A stretch of 64,000 nt of DNA from Cardiobacterium hominis (GTDB taxonomy: Bacteria; Pseudomonadota; Gammaproteobacteria; Cardiobacteriales; Cardiobacteriaceae): contig NZ_LR134365.1 in assembly GCF_900637305.1 (NCBI RefSeq), positions 861,501 to 925,500 of the forward strand, read 5' to 3'. This document shows, one piece after another, positions 38,131-47,707 of this stretch (position 1 is its first letter; each line of letters starts with the position of its first letter). The translations under genes and the position numbers were made by a program. Under the pieces are notes generated by a model. That model was not told where the DNA came from. It saw nothing but the letters and a program-made list of their open reading frames with translations, and ran no database searches.

Positions 38131-38205
38131 GTTTCGCTGACAATTCGTTGAAAAAGCGGCATGATAAAGTTTTCATTCAGGGCGCTCAAGGCGCAGGAGA
38201 CAGAG

Positions 38206-39342
38206 ATGACGGAAATCCGCGAGAGACTGGCGCGGCTGGTAGCGTTTCCCAGCGTATCAGGCAGCGACATGGGCGCGATGCTGGATTGGCTGACGGCAGA
38301 AGTCGCGCCATATGCCAGCCTGTGCCAGCGTCTGCCCGCAACCGCTCACTGCGCTGAAGCCTTGCTGGTGCGCATCGGCGAGGGCGAGGGCGGCCTGGTA
38401 CTCGCCGGACATCTGGACGTTGTTCCCGTCGCCGGACAGCCGTGGACGGGCGAGCCGTTTACCCTGCGCGAAGCGGACGGGCGCTACTACGGTCGCGGTG
38501 TTTGCGACATGAAAGGCTTTTTCGCCTGCGCCCTCGCGCTCCTGCCGCAACTGTCGCCGTTACGCGCGCCGCTGTGGTTGGCGATTAGCTGCGACGAAGA
38601 GATCGGCTGTCTTTCCGCTCCGCGTCTCGCCCGCGCCTTGCGCGAGCACGGTGCGGACGGCGCTTATGTCTGGGTTGGCGAACCGACGCTGCTACAACCG
38701 GTCGTCGCGCAAAAAGGTATCACCAACCTGCGTACTGTCGTGCATGGCCGCGCCGCGCACAGCAGCCAGGTGGGGCAGGGCGCTTCTGCCATTCATGCGG
38801 CGGCGCGCCTTGTCGCGGCCATTGAAGACGTGATGCGCGAGCTGCAAGACGAAGGGCAGCTTGACCCGCATTTTGACGTGCAGCACGCCTCGCTGCACGT
38901 CGGCAAAATCACCGGCGGCAGCGCGATAAATATCGTCGCCGACCGCTGCCAGTTCGACTGGGAAATCCGCCATCTGCCGCACGAAACCTTCGACGCCCTC
39001 CGCGCCCGCGTGGCCGCCCGTGAACGCGCGCTGGAAGCGCAATACCCCGGCCTGCGCATCGAAACCACACCGACCACCGCCACCGTCGCTGCCCTGCAAG
39101 ACGCGGATAACGCCGACTGGCTGGCGCTGCTCGGCGCGCACCTGCCGGATGCGGCGCGACAATACGTCGCCTACGCCACCGAAGCGGGCGCCTACCAGCA
39201 GGCGGGAATGCAGACGCTTATCTGCGGCCCCGGCAGCATCCGTCAGGCGCATCAGGCCGATGAATGGATTGAGACGGCGCAGTTGTCGCAATGCGCGCGC
39301 GTCATGCAGGCGGTCATCGCCGCGCGTTGTGGCGGTGCATAG
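38206..39342 (+). CDS. argE: Acetylornithine deacetylase
   Basis: A 378-residue M20-family metallohydrolase that removes acetate from N-acetylornithine in arginine synthesis. Zinc ligands lie in LAGHLDVVPV (His), RGVCDMKGFF (Asp) and SCDEEIGCLS (catalytic Glu and zinc Glu); GEPT and a C-terminal HQADEWIE (His) complete the site. The FACALALLPQL stretch after the Asp is typical of ArgE rather than DapE or PepT. AGGAGA lies 7 bases before the ATG at 38206; the frame from 38161 has no site. Confidence 0.9.
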   Translation: MTEIRERLARLVAFPSVSGSDMGAMLDWLTAEVAPYASLCQRLPATAHCAEALLVRIGEGEGGLVLAGHLDVVPVAGQPWTGEPFTLREADGRYYGRGVCDMKGFFACALALLPQLSPLRAPLWLAISCDEEIGCLSAPRLARALREHGADGAYVWVGEPTLLQPVVAQKGITNLRTVVHGRAAHSSQVGQGASAIHAAARLVAAIEDVMRELQDEGQLDPHFDVQHASLHVGKITGGSAINIVADRCQFDWEIRHLPHETFDALRARVAARERALEAQYPGLRIETTPTTATVAALQDADNADWLALLGAHLPDAARQYVAYATEAGAYQQAGMQTLICGPGSIRQAHQADEWIETAQLSQCARVMQAVIAARCGGA

Positions 39343-39345
39343 GCG

Positions 39346-39371
39346 AAAAAAAACCGCTTCGTGAGAAGCGG
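39346..39371 (-). terminator. Terminator-like hairpin pointing back into argE
   Basis: CCGCTTC/GAAGCGG around GTGA. The T8 run follows the stem only on the minus strand, so it would stop transcription entering argE antisense. On the plus strand the stem has no U-run. Confidence 0.5.
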
Positions 39372-39477
39372 CAAACATTTCAGGTACATATAATAGATTA
39401 GAATCGCCGCATTATACACAAAGATAAAGCGGAAATGACGGAATTTTTACACAAAATTCAACAACCCGGAGGTATCC

Positions 39478-40416
39478 ATGCCAAGCCTGAACCTGCTCGC
39501 CGATATTGGCGGCACCAACGCCCGCTTCGCCCTGAGCGACGGCACGCGGCTGTTCGCCATCCAGACCCTGCCCACCGCCGACTACCCCACGCTGCAAGAC
39601 GCCATCCGCGCTTACCTGCAAGCGCAGGGTGAGACGGTCGCGCAGGCGGCGATTGCCATCGCCAACCCCGTCACCGGCGACCACATCCAGATGACCAACC
39701 ACCATTGGCGTTTCTCCATCGCCGCCATGCAGCACGAACTGCGGCTGGAAAAACTGCGCGTCATCAACGATTTCACCGCGCAGGCGCTTGCCATCCCGCG
39801 CCTGACCGCTACCGAAAAACGCGCTGTGCGCGCGGGAGAAGCGGTTGCGGGCACGCCCATCGCCGTGCTTGGCCCCGGCACGGGTCTCGGCGTATCCGGC
39901 CTCATTCCGAACGGCGACCGCTGGATAGCGCTTGCCAGCGAAGGCGGGCATGTCAGCTTCGCGCCGCGCGACGACGCCGAACTTGCCATTTGGCAATACG
40001 CGCGCATCCAGTACGGCCACGTCTCCGCCGAGCGCCTCATCAACGGCGCCGGCCTCTCGCTTATCGACAGCGCGCTCGCCAACGCGGAAAACGACGTCAG
40101 CAACCGCTCGCCCGCCGAAATCACTGCCGCCGCGCTGGCGGGCGAAGCGCGGGCGCGGGCGGTGCTGGATCACTTCAGCGCCTTCCTCGCCACTGTCGCC
40201 GCCGACCTCGTCCTGACCCTGGGCGCGCGCGGCGGCGTGTACCTTTGCGGCGGCATCCTGCCGCGTGTCGCCGACTACTTCATCAACCAAAGCCCGTTCA
40301 ACGCGCGCTTTACCGACAAAGGCCGCTTTGCCGCCTACCTCGATGCCGTGCCGGTGTGGCTGGTGACCGCGGAAAACCCCGGTTTGCTTGGCGCGGCAGA
40401 AGCGTTACAGGGTTGA
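39478..40416 (+). CDS. glk: Glucokinase
   Basis: A 312-residue ROK-related kinase that phosphorylates glucose. LLADIGGTNARFALSDG is the ATP phosphate loop; INDFTAQALAIP carries the catalytic Asp; GPGTGLGVSGLI and EGGHVSFAPRDDAELAIW are family blocks. GGAGG lies 7 bases before the ATG. Glucose-6-phosphate can feed glycogen synthesis through the glg cluster or the pentose phosphate pathway. Confidence 0.95.
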   Translation: MPSLNLLADIGGTNARFALSDGTRLFAIQTLPTADYPTLQDAIRAYLQAQGETVAQAAIAIANPVTGDHIQMTNHHWRFSIAAMQHELRLEKLRVINDFTAQALAIPRLTATEKRAVRAGEAVAGTPIAVLGPGTGLGVSGLIPNGDRWIALASEGGHVSFAPRDDAELAIWQYARIQYGHVSAERLINGAGLSLIDSALANAENDVSNRSPAEITAAALAGEARARAVLDHFSAFLATVAADLVLTLGARGGVYLCGGILPRVADYFINQSPFNARFTDKGRFAAYLDAVPVWLVTAENPGLLGAAEALQG

Positions 40417-40432
40417 GCAGCAAGCCATCAAT

Positions 40433-40461
40433 AAAAAAAGCCACCTGTGCGGTGGCTTTTT
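40433..40461. terminator. Bidirectional terminator, glk / yhhQ
   Basis: AAAAAAAGCCACC and GGTGGCTTTTT pair around TGTGC. It lies between converging genes. Confidence 0.9.
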
Positions 40462-40463
40462 CT

Positions 40464-41144
40464 TTATGCGGCATTGACTGGCGCAGGCTGTTCGCCGTCG
40501 GGCAAAGTGGTCAGCCGTTTCGTCAAATAGCGCAGCAGGACGCCATAAGCGGGCAGGAAGAAAAGACCGCTGGCGGTAATCTTCCAGGCGTAATCGGTCA
40601 TCGCTAATTGCTGCCAATGCTCCGCCATAAAGGGATCGGGGCTTTGATAAAAGGCGATAGAGAAAAAGAGAATGGTGTCGATGATATTGCCGAGCACGGT
40701 GGAAGCACTCGGCGCGACCCACCATTTCGCATTCTGGCGCAGATAATTGAATACCGTAATATCGAGTAATTGCCCGACCAAATAGGCGATGAAACTGGCG
40801 AGCGCAATGCGCGCGACAAAAATATCGAGCGGCCATACCCCGCCAAAGCCGACAAAATGCCCGTCCTGGAACATCACGGAAATCAAATAAGACAGCAACA
40901 GCGCCGGAATCATCACGCAGAAAATAATCTTGCGTGCGAGAGACGCGCCAAAAATGCGCACGGTGAGGTCAGTCGTCAAGAAAATAAAAGGGAAAGAAAA
41001 CGCGCCCCAAGTGGTATGCAATTCGCCAATCTGGAAAGGGATTTGTACGAGAATATTACTGGCGGCAATGACGAAAGTGTGCCAGAAAACGAGCCAAACG
41101 AGCGCCTTGCGCCGTTCGGCGGCGGTGAAATGAAAAGTTTGCAT
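40464..41144 (-). CDS. yhhQ: Queuosine precursor transporter
   Basis: A 226-residue VUT/QPTR-family membrane protein with about six hydrophobic helices: FPFIFLTTDLTVRIFGASLARKIIF is the family signature. E. coli YhhQ imports preQ0 and preQ1. It follows queF by 11 bases and shares its preQ1 riboswitch, which supports the assignment independently. Confidence 0.92.
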   Translation of the reverse strand: MQTFHFTAAERRKALVWLVFWHTFVIAASNILVQIPFQIGELHTTWGAFSFPFIFLTTDLTVRIFGASLARKIIFCVMIPALLLSYLISVMFQDGHFVGFGGVWPLDIFVARIALASFIAYLVGQLLDITVFNYLRQNAKWWVAPSASTVLGNIIDTILFFSIAFYQSPDPFMAEHWQQLAMTDYAWKITASGLFFLPAYGVLLRYLTKRLTTLPDGEQPAPVNAA

Positions 41145-41155
41145 GAGCGGATTCC

Positions 41156-41617
41156 TTAGCGGTGGTGGAGGCGGTCGGCAGCGCGGGTTTCATAAACCGT
41201 ACCAGGGCGGCCATAAACGGCGAGCGGATGAATGGCAATGCCGCCGCGCGGGGTAAATTCGCCGAAGACTTCAATATATTTCGGCTGCATCAGGCGAATT
41301 AAATCTTTCATGATGATATTGACGCAATCTTCATGAAAGTCGCCGTGATTGCGAAAGCTGAACAGATAGAGCTTGAGCGATTTACTCTCCACCAGTTTGC
41401 CATCGGGAATATAGGCGATGCGGATGGTGGCAAAATCCGGCTGGCCGGTAATCGGGCAGATGCTGGTAAATTCCGGGCAAACGAGGGAAACGAGATAGTC
41501 GTTGTCGGGATGCTTGTTGGGGAACGCCTCGAGTATTTCGGGCGCGTAAGTGTGCGGCACGGCCGCATTGTGATTGCCGAGCAGGGAAATACCTGCGGGC
41601 GCTTCGGGTTTTGTCAT
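41156..41617 (-). CDS. queF: NADPH-dependent preQ0 reductase
   Basis: A 153-residue single-domain (type I) QueF that reduces preQ0 nitrile to preQ1 amine for queuosine. The nucleophile is Cys54 in [13 protein letters not shown], the acid Asp is 61, and the NADPH-binding region is [21 protein letters not shown]. It is the first gene of a queF-yhhQ unit. Confidence 0.96.
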   Translation of the reverse strand: MTKPEAPAGISLLGNHNAAVPHTYAPEILEAFPNKHPDNDYLVSLVCPEFTSICPITGQPDFATIRIAYIPDGKLVESKSLKLYLFSFRNHGDFHEDCVNIIMKDLIRLMQPKYIEVFGEFTPRGGIAIHPLAVYGRPGTVYETRAADRLHHR

Positions 41618-41623
41618 GGGATT

Positions 41624-41660
41624 TCCTAGTTTTTTATTGTGGGAGGTTTGCGAACCACAG
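41624..41660 (-). promoter_or_regulatory. PreQ1-I riboswitch
   Basis: On the minus strand: CTGTGGTTCGCAAACC, then TCCCACAATAAAAAACTAGG, ending 7 bases before queF. TGTGG pairs with CCACA as P1, the loop carries the TTCGCAAACCT, the A-rich tail is AATAAAAAACTAGG, and CCT of the loop can pair with AGG as the pseudoknot. This is the class I preQ1 aptamer. The AGG is also the ribosome-binding site, so ligand binding should block queF translation. Confidence 0.85.
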
Positions 41661-41715
41661 GGGCGCGGATTCTACCGGCGCACCGAATTTTGTCAATGAT
41701 TGAGCGGGGATAGCG

Positions 41716-42792
41716 TCAGAAGTTCTCTTTAATCCAGCCTTTGAGGTCAGGGTGGTTGAATGCCCATTGGCTGGCGGCATCGCGCGTAATCAGGTCGGCG
41801 CGCTCCAGGCGGCGCATGGCCGCTTGCATCTGGCTGGTGCTGAGTGCGTCAATCCCCATTTCGCGGGCAAGCTGCTCGCGGGTTTCTTGTTTGTAGGGGC
41901 TGAATTCGCCGTGGGCAAGGTGTTTAAGGATTTGCTGGTCGAGCGCTTTCAGTTCGCGCCAGGTGTCGCTGTAATCGGTGTCGTCATATAAATGGGCGAG
42001 GCGCAGGGCGGCGGCTTCTTCCAGCGACAGGGCGGGATTGATGATCATGTCCTGCACGATGGTGCGGGCGTGCATCGGGATGTATTCCAGTCGCTCAAAC
42101 CAGCGGTAGAACGCGGGTTTGTCGATATCCTGCCCGGTGCGGTCGCGGTAGATGTCGGCGAGGAAATCGGTGAATTCCTGCCCCATTTTCGGAAAATCAA
42201 TCGGATGCGAGAACTGAAAGAACGGTGCCTTGTTGTCGTTGAACATTTGCCGCAAGCCGTTGGTGCTGGAGCCGGTGAAGATGGTCTTGACGCGCGTTTT
42301 GTTCATGTCCAAGCCGGTGCGCAGCGAGCGGATGAGCGGCGCCGTGCCGTCAATGCGCGCCAGTTCCTGGATTTCGTCCAAGAGCAGCAACACGGGCTGT
42401 TTGCCCTGCGCCAACACGCTGATGATTTCGCTGACGCTGATGTGTTCGGTCGCTTGCTGGCGGTTGATGCTGGTGCCGAGGATGTCGATACTTTCAATGC
42501 TTGCCAGCCATTTTTTCAGCTTGCTGCTGGCGCTGCGGTTATCGGCGAATTCGAGCAGGCTTTGCTGGAAGCGCAGCTCCGGATGGCTGTTGGTATCCAT
42601 GAAACTGAAGTAGAACACGTCAATGTGTTGCGCTTCGGCGGCGGGGCGGATGTCATTCAGCAAGAATTGGGTCTTGCCCATGCGGCGCGGGGCGAACAGG
42701 GTCAAGGTGTTGACGATGCCATCTGCCAGCAGGTTAATCAGGTGTTCTGCATGGCGGGCGCGCGGGAAGTAAAGCGGATCGTTCGGGGTCAT
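41716..42792 (-). CDS. AAA/STAND-type ATPase with C-terminal winged helix
   Basis: A 358-residue P-loop protein. Walker A is APRRMGKTQFL (residues about 36-46), Walker B VLLLLDEIQEL, sensor TIFTGSSTNGLRQM. The C-terminal 80 residues (LKALDQQILKHLAHGEFSPYKQETREQLAREMG ... TSQMQAAMRRLERADLI) look like a winged helix. The pattern fits the archaeal-type ATPase_2/AAA_16 group (as in ORC-like and STAND NTPases). The function is not known. The gene stands alone between queF and dapD, has GGAG 7 bases before the ATG at 42792, and its promoter is covered by a 40-base palindrome. Confidence 0.7.
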   Translation of the reverse strand: MTPNDPLYFPRARHAEHLINLLADGIVNTLTLFAPRRMGKTQFLLNDIRPAAEAQHIDVFYFSFMDTNSHPELRFQQSLLEFADNRSASSKLKKWLASIESIDILGTSINRQQATEHISVSEIISVLAQGKQPVLLLLDEIQELARIDGTAPLIRSLRTGLDMNKTRVKTIFTGSSTNGLRQMFNDNKAPFFQFSHPIDFPKMGQEFTDFLADIYRDRTGQDIDKPAFYRWFERLEYIPMHARTIVQDMIINPALSLEEAAALRLAHLYDDTDYSDTWRELKALDQQILKHLAHGEFSPYKQETREQLAREMGIDALSTSQMQAAMRRLERADLITRDAASQWAFNHPDLKGWIKENF

Positions 42793-42814
42793 GTCGTCTC
42801 CAGAAGGGGGCGGC

Positions 42815-42843
42815 ATTATATGGAATTAGCCACGGTCTGTCTA
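42815..42843 (-). promoter_or_regulatory. Promoter of the AAA ATPase gene
   Basis: On the minus strand, TAGACA (42843-42838) and TATAAT (42820-42815) are 17 bases apart, a near-consensus sigma-70 promoter 23 bases upstream of the start codon. The -35 lies in the centre of the palindrome 42825-42864. Confidence 0.75.
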
Positions 42844-42864
42844 ATTAGACAAACTGTGACTAAT
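42825..42864. promoter_or_regulatory. 40-base operator-like palindrome
   Basis: ATTAGCCACGGTCTGTCTAA is followed by TTAGACAAACTGTGACTAAT. Reversed and complemented it matches itself at 34 of 40 positions, with a perfect centre TGTCTAATTAGACA (42838-42851). It contains the -35 and most of the spacer of the ATPase promoter. The two half-sites, each about 20 bases, are the size expected for a dimeric regulator. It does not lie at a gene end and has no T-run, so a terminator is unlikely. Confidence 0.75.
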
Positions 42865-42904
42865 TTTAGCTAATCCTTGTTTTTCAGCGTGTTATCAAAA
42901 GGGA

Positions 42905-43720
42905 TTAGCTGCGCAGCAGTTCGTTGATTCCCGTTTTGCTGCGTGTTTTTTCATCGACCTGTTTGATGATGACGGCGCAGTAGAGGCTGTGGCTGCCATC
43001 CGCCGCGGGCAGGTTGCCGGGGACGACGACTGAACCGGCGGGAACGCGGCCGTACGTGATTTCGCCGGTCATGCGGTTGTAGATTTTGGTGGACTGGCCG
43101 ATGAAGACACCCATCGAGATGACCGAGCCTTTTTCGACGATGACGCCTTCGACGATTTCGGAGCGCGCGCCGATGAAGCAGTTGTCTTCGATGATAGTCG
43201 GGCTGGCTTGCAGTGGTTCCAGCACGCCGCCGATGCCGACGCCGCCGGAGAGGTGGACGTTTTTGCCGATTTGCGCGCAGGAGCCTACAGTAACCCAGGT
43301 ATCGACCATCGTGCCTTCATCAACGTAGGCGCCGATATTGACGTAGGACGGCATCAGCACCGCGCCGCGGCCGATGTAGCTGCCGCGCCGCGCAACCGCT
43401 GGCGGGACGACGCGCACGCCTTCTGCCTGGAAGCGGGCGAGGTCGTGGTTGGCAAAGCGGCTTTCGACCTTGTCAAAGTAGCGGGTGTAGCCGTGTTCTA
43501 CGGGGACGTTGTCATGCACGCGGAAGGAGAGCAGTACGGCTTTTTTCAGCCATTCGTTCACTTGCCAGCCGTTCGCAGTCGGTTCGGCGACGCGCATCGT
43601 GCCGCGTTCCAGCGCATCCAGCGCTTCGTTGATGGCGGTGAGCAGGGCAGGGGAGGCGTTGGCAGGGGTGATGTCGGCGCGACGCTCAAAGGCGTCTTCG
43701 ATGGTTTGTTGCAGGTTCAT
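42905..43720 (-). CDS. dapD: Tetrahydrodipicolinate N-succinyltransferase
   Basis: A 271-residue left-handed beta-helix acyltransferase of the lysine/diaminopimelate pathway. The N-terminal domain precedes hexapeptide repeats ([57 protein letters not shown]), the most conserved DapD block. AAAGGA lies 8 bases before the ATG at 43720. An in-frame extension antisense to nhaA makes a 711-residue frame that is not real. Confidence 0.95.
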   Translation of the reverse strand: MNLQQTIEDAFERRADITPANASPALLTAINEALDALERGTMRVAEPTANGWQVNEWLKKAVLLSFRVHDNVPVEHGYTRYFDKVESRFANHDLARFQAEGVRVVPPAVARRGSYIGRGAVLMPSYVNIGAYVDEGTMVDTWVTVGSCAQIGKNVHLSGGVGIGGVLEPLQASPTIIEDNCFIGARSEIVEGVIVEKGSVISMGVFIGQSTKIYNRMTGEITYGRVPAGSVVVPGNLPAADGSHSLYCAVIIKQVDEKTRSKTGINELLRS

Positions 43721-43852
43721 GGTCGTTCCTTTCGTGATGTGTGGGCGGCGCATTATATAGGTATCTCTGCGGCAATGCGGCGCGCGGGCGTTTGTCGCCA
43801 TCGTGGCTGAAATAGTATTATTGCCCGCCACTTTGTTTGGGGCAGTCCATAA

Positions 43853-45229
43853 ATGTACAAGTCTTTTCAACGCAAGGCGTATCAGCGCGAGAACGCCAAT
43901 TCCTGGGAGCGCCTGTTCGGCAAGTTGTTGACGCCGATTGAGGCTTTCACCCGCAACAGCTCTGCCAGCGGGATTCTTTTGATTGTGTGCACGCTGGCGG
44001 CACTCATCATCGCCAATTCGCCGTGGAGCGACGGTTATCATCATTTGTTGCACCAGCCGTTGGCGGTGAGTCTCGGTGACTACAAGATTGAAATGTCGCT
44101 GCATCATTGGGTCAATGACGGCCTGATGGCGCTGTTTTTTTATCTGGTCGGGCTGGAAATCAAGCACGAGGTGATGGTCGGCGAGTTGTCGTCGCTTAGT
44201 CAGGCAGCGTTGCCGATTATCGCCGCCATCGGCGGCATGATCGTCCCGGCGCTGGTTTATGGTGCGATTAACGCCGGTGGCGCGGGCAGCGCCGGCTGGG
44301 GTATTCCGATGGCGACCGATATCGCCTTTGCCATTGCCGTGCTGATTCTGCTCGGCGACCGCATTCCGGCGGGACTGGTGACGATTCTGGTGGCGCTCGC
44401 CATTGTCGATGACCTCGGCGCGGTGGTGGTGATTGCGCTTTTTTATACGGAGACGATTCAGGTGGGGCCGCTTCTCGCCGCGCTCGGCTGTTTCGCGCTG
44501 CAACTGGCGTTGAACCGCTTTGGCGTGCGCAAGCCCTGGCCGTATTTGACCATCGCGCTGGTGATGTGGACGCTGATGTTGTTTTCCGGCGTGCATGCGA
44601 CCATCGCCGGAGTGCTGGGCGCGTTGGCCACACCGGTGCGCACCCTGTATAACCCGGAGGAATTCAGCCGCGAAGCACGCAAACTCTTGGACAAGTTCGA
44701 TATTTACCGCCGCCGCGAACATAATTTTCTGGAATCGGAACGACTGGTCGGCGTGCTGCACACGCTGAACTACGGCATCAATCAGGCGCAGGCGCCGCTG
44801 CAACGGCTGGAGCACAGCCTGCACGACCCGGTGTATTTCCTCATCATCCCGCTGTTTGCCTTCTTCAATGCGGGTGTGATGATTAACGCCGCGTCCATCG
44901 GCAGCCTGGTGTCGCATCCGGTGTCGATTGGCGTTGCCCTGGGGCTGCTGATTGGCAAGTTCGTCGGCGTCTTCGGCGCCGTCTGGCTGAGCGTGCGCCT
45001 CGGCATCGGCAAACTGCCCACAGGCGTGAATTTCCGCCACGTTTGCGGCATGGGAATACTCGCCGGCATCGGCTTCACCATGTCCATTTTTATTTCCGAG
45101 CTCGCGTTCAAAGGCGAGGATTTATTGCTGAATAATGCTAAAATTGCCATTCTTGCAGCATCAATCATTGCCAGCCTGGCGGGCTATGCTTGGCTGCGCG
45201 CGGGCAGTAACGGAGACGAACATTCATGA
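43853..45229 (+). CDS. nhaA: Sodium/proton antiporter NhaA
   Basis: A 458-residue, 12-helix antiporter. The essential Asp pair is in [19 protein letters not shown], and [17 protein letters not shown] precedes it. A cytoplasmic insertion ([34 protein letters not shown], about 265-300) makes it longer than E. coli NhaA (388). It uses the proton gradient to expel Na+ at high pH. Its end overlaps glmM by 4 bases (ATGA). Confidence 0.95.
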   Translation: MYKSFQRKAYQRENANSWERLFGKLLTPIEAFTRNSSASGILLIVCTLAALIIANSPWSDGYHHLLHQPLAVSLGDYKIEMSLHHWVNDGLMALFFYLVGLEIKHEVMVGELSSLSQAALPIIAAIGGMIVPALVYGAINAGGAGSAGWGIPMATDIAFAIAVLILLGDRIPAGLVTILVALAIVDDLGAVVVIALFYTETIQVGPLLAALGCFALQLALNRFGVRKPWPYLTIALVMWTLMLFSGVHATIAGVLGALATPVRTLYNPEEFSREARKLLDKFDIYRRREHNFLESERLVGVLHTLNYGINQAQAPLQRLEHSLHDPVYFLIIPLFAFFNAGVMINAASIGSLVSHPVSIGVALGLLIGKFVGVFGAVWLSVRLGIGKLPTGVNFRHVCGMGILAGIGFTMSIFISELAFKGEDLLLNNAKIAILAASIIASLAGYAWLRAGSNGDEHS

Positions 45230-46572
45230 GCGAGACAGGGCGAAAATATTTCGGCACGGACGGCGTGCGGGGCAAAGTTGGCGTAGCGCCAATGACGCCC
45301 GATTTCGTCATGCATCTCGGTTGGGCCATCGGCAAAATGCTGAGCGACAGCGGCTTTGCCGGCGATAAAGTCATCATCGGCAAAGACACGCGCATCTCCG
45401 GTTACATGCTGGAAAACGCCATCGCCGCCGGACTTTCCGCCGCGGGTATGGATGCCCATCTGCTCGGCGTCATGCCGACCCCCGGCATCGCCTACTTCAC
45501 CCGCACCTTCCATGCGGCCGCGGGAATCGTTGTCAGCGCCTCGCATAACGTCTATAGCGACAACGGCATCAAAGTATTCGCGCGCGGCGGCATCAAACTG
45601 CCCGACGCCGCCGAACAGGAAATCGAGCGCTACCTCGAACTGCCGATGAAAGTCGTCGAATCGGCGCAACTGGGCAAACTGTACCGCATCCCCGAAGCGC
45701 GCGGCCGTTACATCGAATTCTGCAAAAACGCGGTCATGCTCGGGCTGCCGTTCGAGCGCCTGAAAATCGTGGTGGACTGCGCCAACGGCGCGACTTACCC
45801 GATAGCGCCGGAAGTTTTTCGCGAACTGGGCGCGCAAGTCATCGTCATGAACGCTGAGCCGAACGGCTGCAACATCAACGCGGGCGCAGGTTCAACCGCG
45901 CCGGAATCCTTGCAGCGTCGCGTGCGCGACGAGCAGGCTGATGCCGGTATCGCTTTCGACGGCGATGGCGACCGCGTGGTGATGGTTGACCGCAACGGGC
46001 GACTGCGCGACGGCGATGCCATCCTCTACATCATCGCCAAATACCGCGCCTTCAAAGGCGAACAACTGAACAACATCGTCGGCACCAAAATGACCAACCT
46101 CGGACTGGAACGGGCGCTCAATAACATGGGCATCGTCCTGCACCGTACCGACGTTGGCGACCGCTACGTGCTCGAATGCATGCAAGAAATTAACGCACGC
46201 GTCGGGGGGGAAAACTCCGGACACATTATCTGTCTGGACCGCAACTCCACCGGCGACGGCATTATCGCCGCGCTGCAAGTGCTGGCGGCCATGCTGGAAA
46301 TGGAACAACCCCTGCACCAGTTGGTCGCTGACCTGCAAATGGCGGTGCAAGTGATGAAAAACGTCGAAGTCGCCGACAAAACAGTGGTAAACAAAACCGC
46401 CGTGCAGCAAGCGCTGCAAGAAGCGACACAAAAACTGGGAGATGCCGGACGCATTCTGCTTCGTCCGTCCGGTACCGAACCGAAAATCCGCGTAATGGCG
46501 GAAGGTCATGACGAAGCGCGACTGCATGCCATCGTTGACGAACTGGCAGCAGTCATATCCCGGGAGGAATAA
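45226..46572 (+). CDS. glmM: Phosphoglucosamine mutase
   Basis: A 448-residue alpha-phosphohexomutase that turns glucosamine-6-phosphate into glucosamine-1-phosphate for peptidoglycan and [16 protein letters not shown] is the start, Ser106 in [11 protein letters not shown] is the phosphoserine, [11 protein letters not shown] is the metal loop, and [12 protein letters not shown] binds the phosphate. It sits between nhaA (overlap) and tpiA (2 bases), matching the glmM-tpiA-secG order of gammaproteobacteria. Confidence 0.96.
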   Translation: MSETGRKYFGTDGVRGKVGVAPMTPDFVMHLGWAIGKMLSDSGFAGDKVIIGKDTRISGYMLENAIAAGLSAAGMDAHLLGVMPTPGIAYFTRTFHAAAGIVVSASHNVYSDNGIKVFARGGIKLPDAAEQEIERYLELPMKVVESAQLGKLYRIPEARGRYIEFCKNAVMLGLPFERLKIVVDCANGATYPIAPEVFRELGAQVIVMNAEPNGCNINAGAGSTAPESLQRRVRDEQADAGIAFDGDGDRVVMVDRNGRLRDGDAILYIIAKYRAFKGEQLNNIVGTKMTNLGLERALNNMGIVLHRTDVGDRYVLECMQEINARVGGENSGHIICLDRNSTGDGIIAALQVLAAMLEMEQPLHQLVADLQMAVQVMKNVEVADKTVVNKTAVQQALQEATQKLGDAGRILLRPSGTEPKIRVMAEGHDEARLHAIVDELAAVISREE

Positions 46573-46574
46573 CA

Positions 46575-47300
46575 ATGCGTAAACCGATTGCTGCGGCAAA
46601 CTGGAAAATGAACGGCGACTTCGCTCTGGTCGAAGCCTTCGCCAAACACGCTTGGCCGCAAGGCAACGTTGAAAAAATCTTTGGCCTGCCTGCGATTTAC
46701 ATCAGCAAGGCGCACGAACTGGGGCTGGAAATACTGGCGGGCGAAGACGTCAGTGCGCACGCCTCTGGCGCGCATACCGGTGAAATCTCCGCCGCGATGC
46801 TGAAAGAAGCAGGCGCACGCTATGCCATCATCGGCCACTCCGAACGCCGCACCGATCACGGCGAAAACGAAGCGCTCTTGATTGAAAAATGGAAACAACT
46901 CAAAGCGCAAGGGCTGAAAGTCATCTACTGCATCGGCGAATCCCTGCAAGAATATGATGCCGGACAATGCGACGCCGCCGTACTGCGCCAAATGAATCCC
47001 GTACTGGAAGCGGGGCTGGTTGATGCGGATACCGTCATCGCCTACGAACCCGTCTGGGCGATTGGCACCGGCAAGGCCGCAACCGCTGCTTACGCACAAG
47101 AAGTTCACGGCAAAATCCGCGCCTTGCTGCGTGACAAAGCCGCAGGCGTTGCTGATAAAGTTCGTATCCTTTACGGAGGCTCCGTCAAACCGGACAACGC
47201 TGCCGAACTCTTCGCCGGTGAAGACATTGACGGCTTCCTTGTTGGTGGCGCTTCGCTGCAAGCTGACACATTCGACAAAATCGTTGGAGCAATGGCATGA
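46575..47300 (+). CDS. tpiA: Triosephosphate isomerase
   Basis: A 241-residue glycolytic barrel enzyme. ANWKMNG (catalytic Lys), IIGHSERR (catalytic His), AYEPVWAIGTGKAA (catalytic Glu and phosphate loop) and LYGGSVKPDN are present. GGAGG lies 8 bases before the ATG. Overlaps secG by 4 bases. Confidence 0.97.
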   Translation: MRKPIAAANWKMNGDFALVEAFAKHAWPQGNVEKIFGLPAIYISKAHELGLEILAGEDVSAHASGAHTGEISAAMLKEAGARYAIIGHSERRTDHGENEALLIEKWKQLKAQGLKVIYCIGESLQEYDAGQCDAAVLRQMNPVLEAGLVDADTVIAYEPVWAIGTGKAATAAYAQEVHGKIRALLRDKAAGVADKVRILYGGSVKPDNAAELFAGEDIDGFLVGGASLQADTFDKIVGAMA

Positions 47301-47677
47301 CCATTACCCTTGTTCAAGTCATTTTTATCATCGCCGCACTCGCACTCTGCGCCCTGATCCTGTTGCAACAGCCGAAAAGCGGCGGTGGCATGGGCGCATT
47401 GAGTGGCGGTGCGTCCAGTACTGTTTTCGGGGCGCGTGGCGCAGGATCCTTCCTGTATAAAACCACGCGCTTTCTGGCAGGCATCTTTTTCGTAGGTGCC
47501 TTGCTGTTGGGTTATCTGCAAAACAAAGATGCGGCCAATCATGGCAATAGCAGCATTTTGAGCAATACCCAATTGGAAACACAAAAGCAGGAATCCGCGC
47601 TTGACATCCCTCCCGTCAGTGTAGATAATGCGCGCCCTGCTGAAAATACCGATGTTCCTGCACCTGCTCAAAAATAA
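47297..47677 (+). CDS. secG: Preprotein translocase subunit SecG
   Basis: A 126-residue protein with two membrane helices (about 4-24 and 52-72) joined by LLQQPKSGGGMGALSGGASSTVFGARGAGSFLYKTT, the SecG signature. It assists SecYE in protein export. The tail is about 50 residues and polar. It precedes tRNA-Leu as in E. coli and relatives. Confidence 0.93.
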   Translation: MTITLVQVIFIIAALALCALILLQQPKSGGGMGALSGGASSTVFGARGAGSFLYKTTRFLAGIFFVGALLLGYLQNKDAANHGNSSILSNTQLETQKQESALDIPPVSVDNARPAENTDVPAPAQK

Positions 47678-47707
47678 TTTGGGCGGTTGCTGAAACAAAA
47701 TAGAACA

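Noticed and set aside
42905-45040. A 711-residue minus-strand frame containing dapD
   Set aside because: The extra N-terminal part runs antisense through nhaA and is low-complexity, His/Gln/Arg-rich; DapD starts at 43720 with a good ribosome-binding site.
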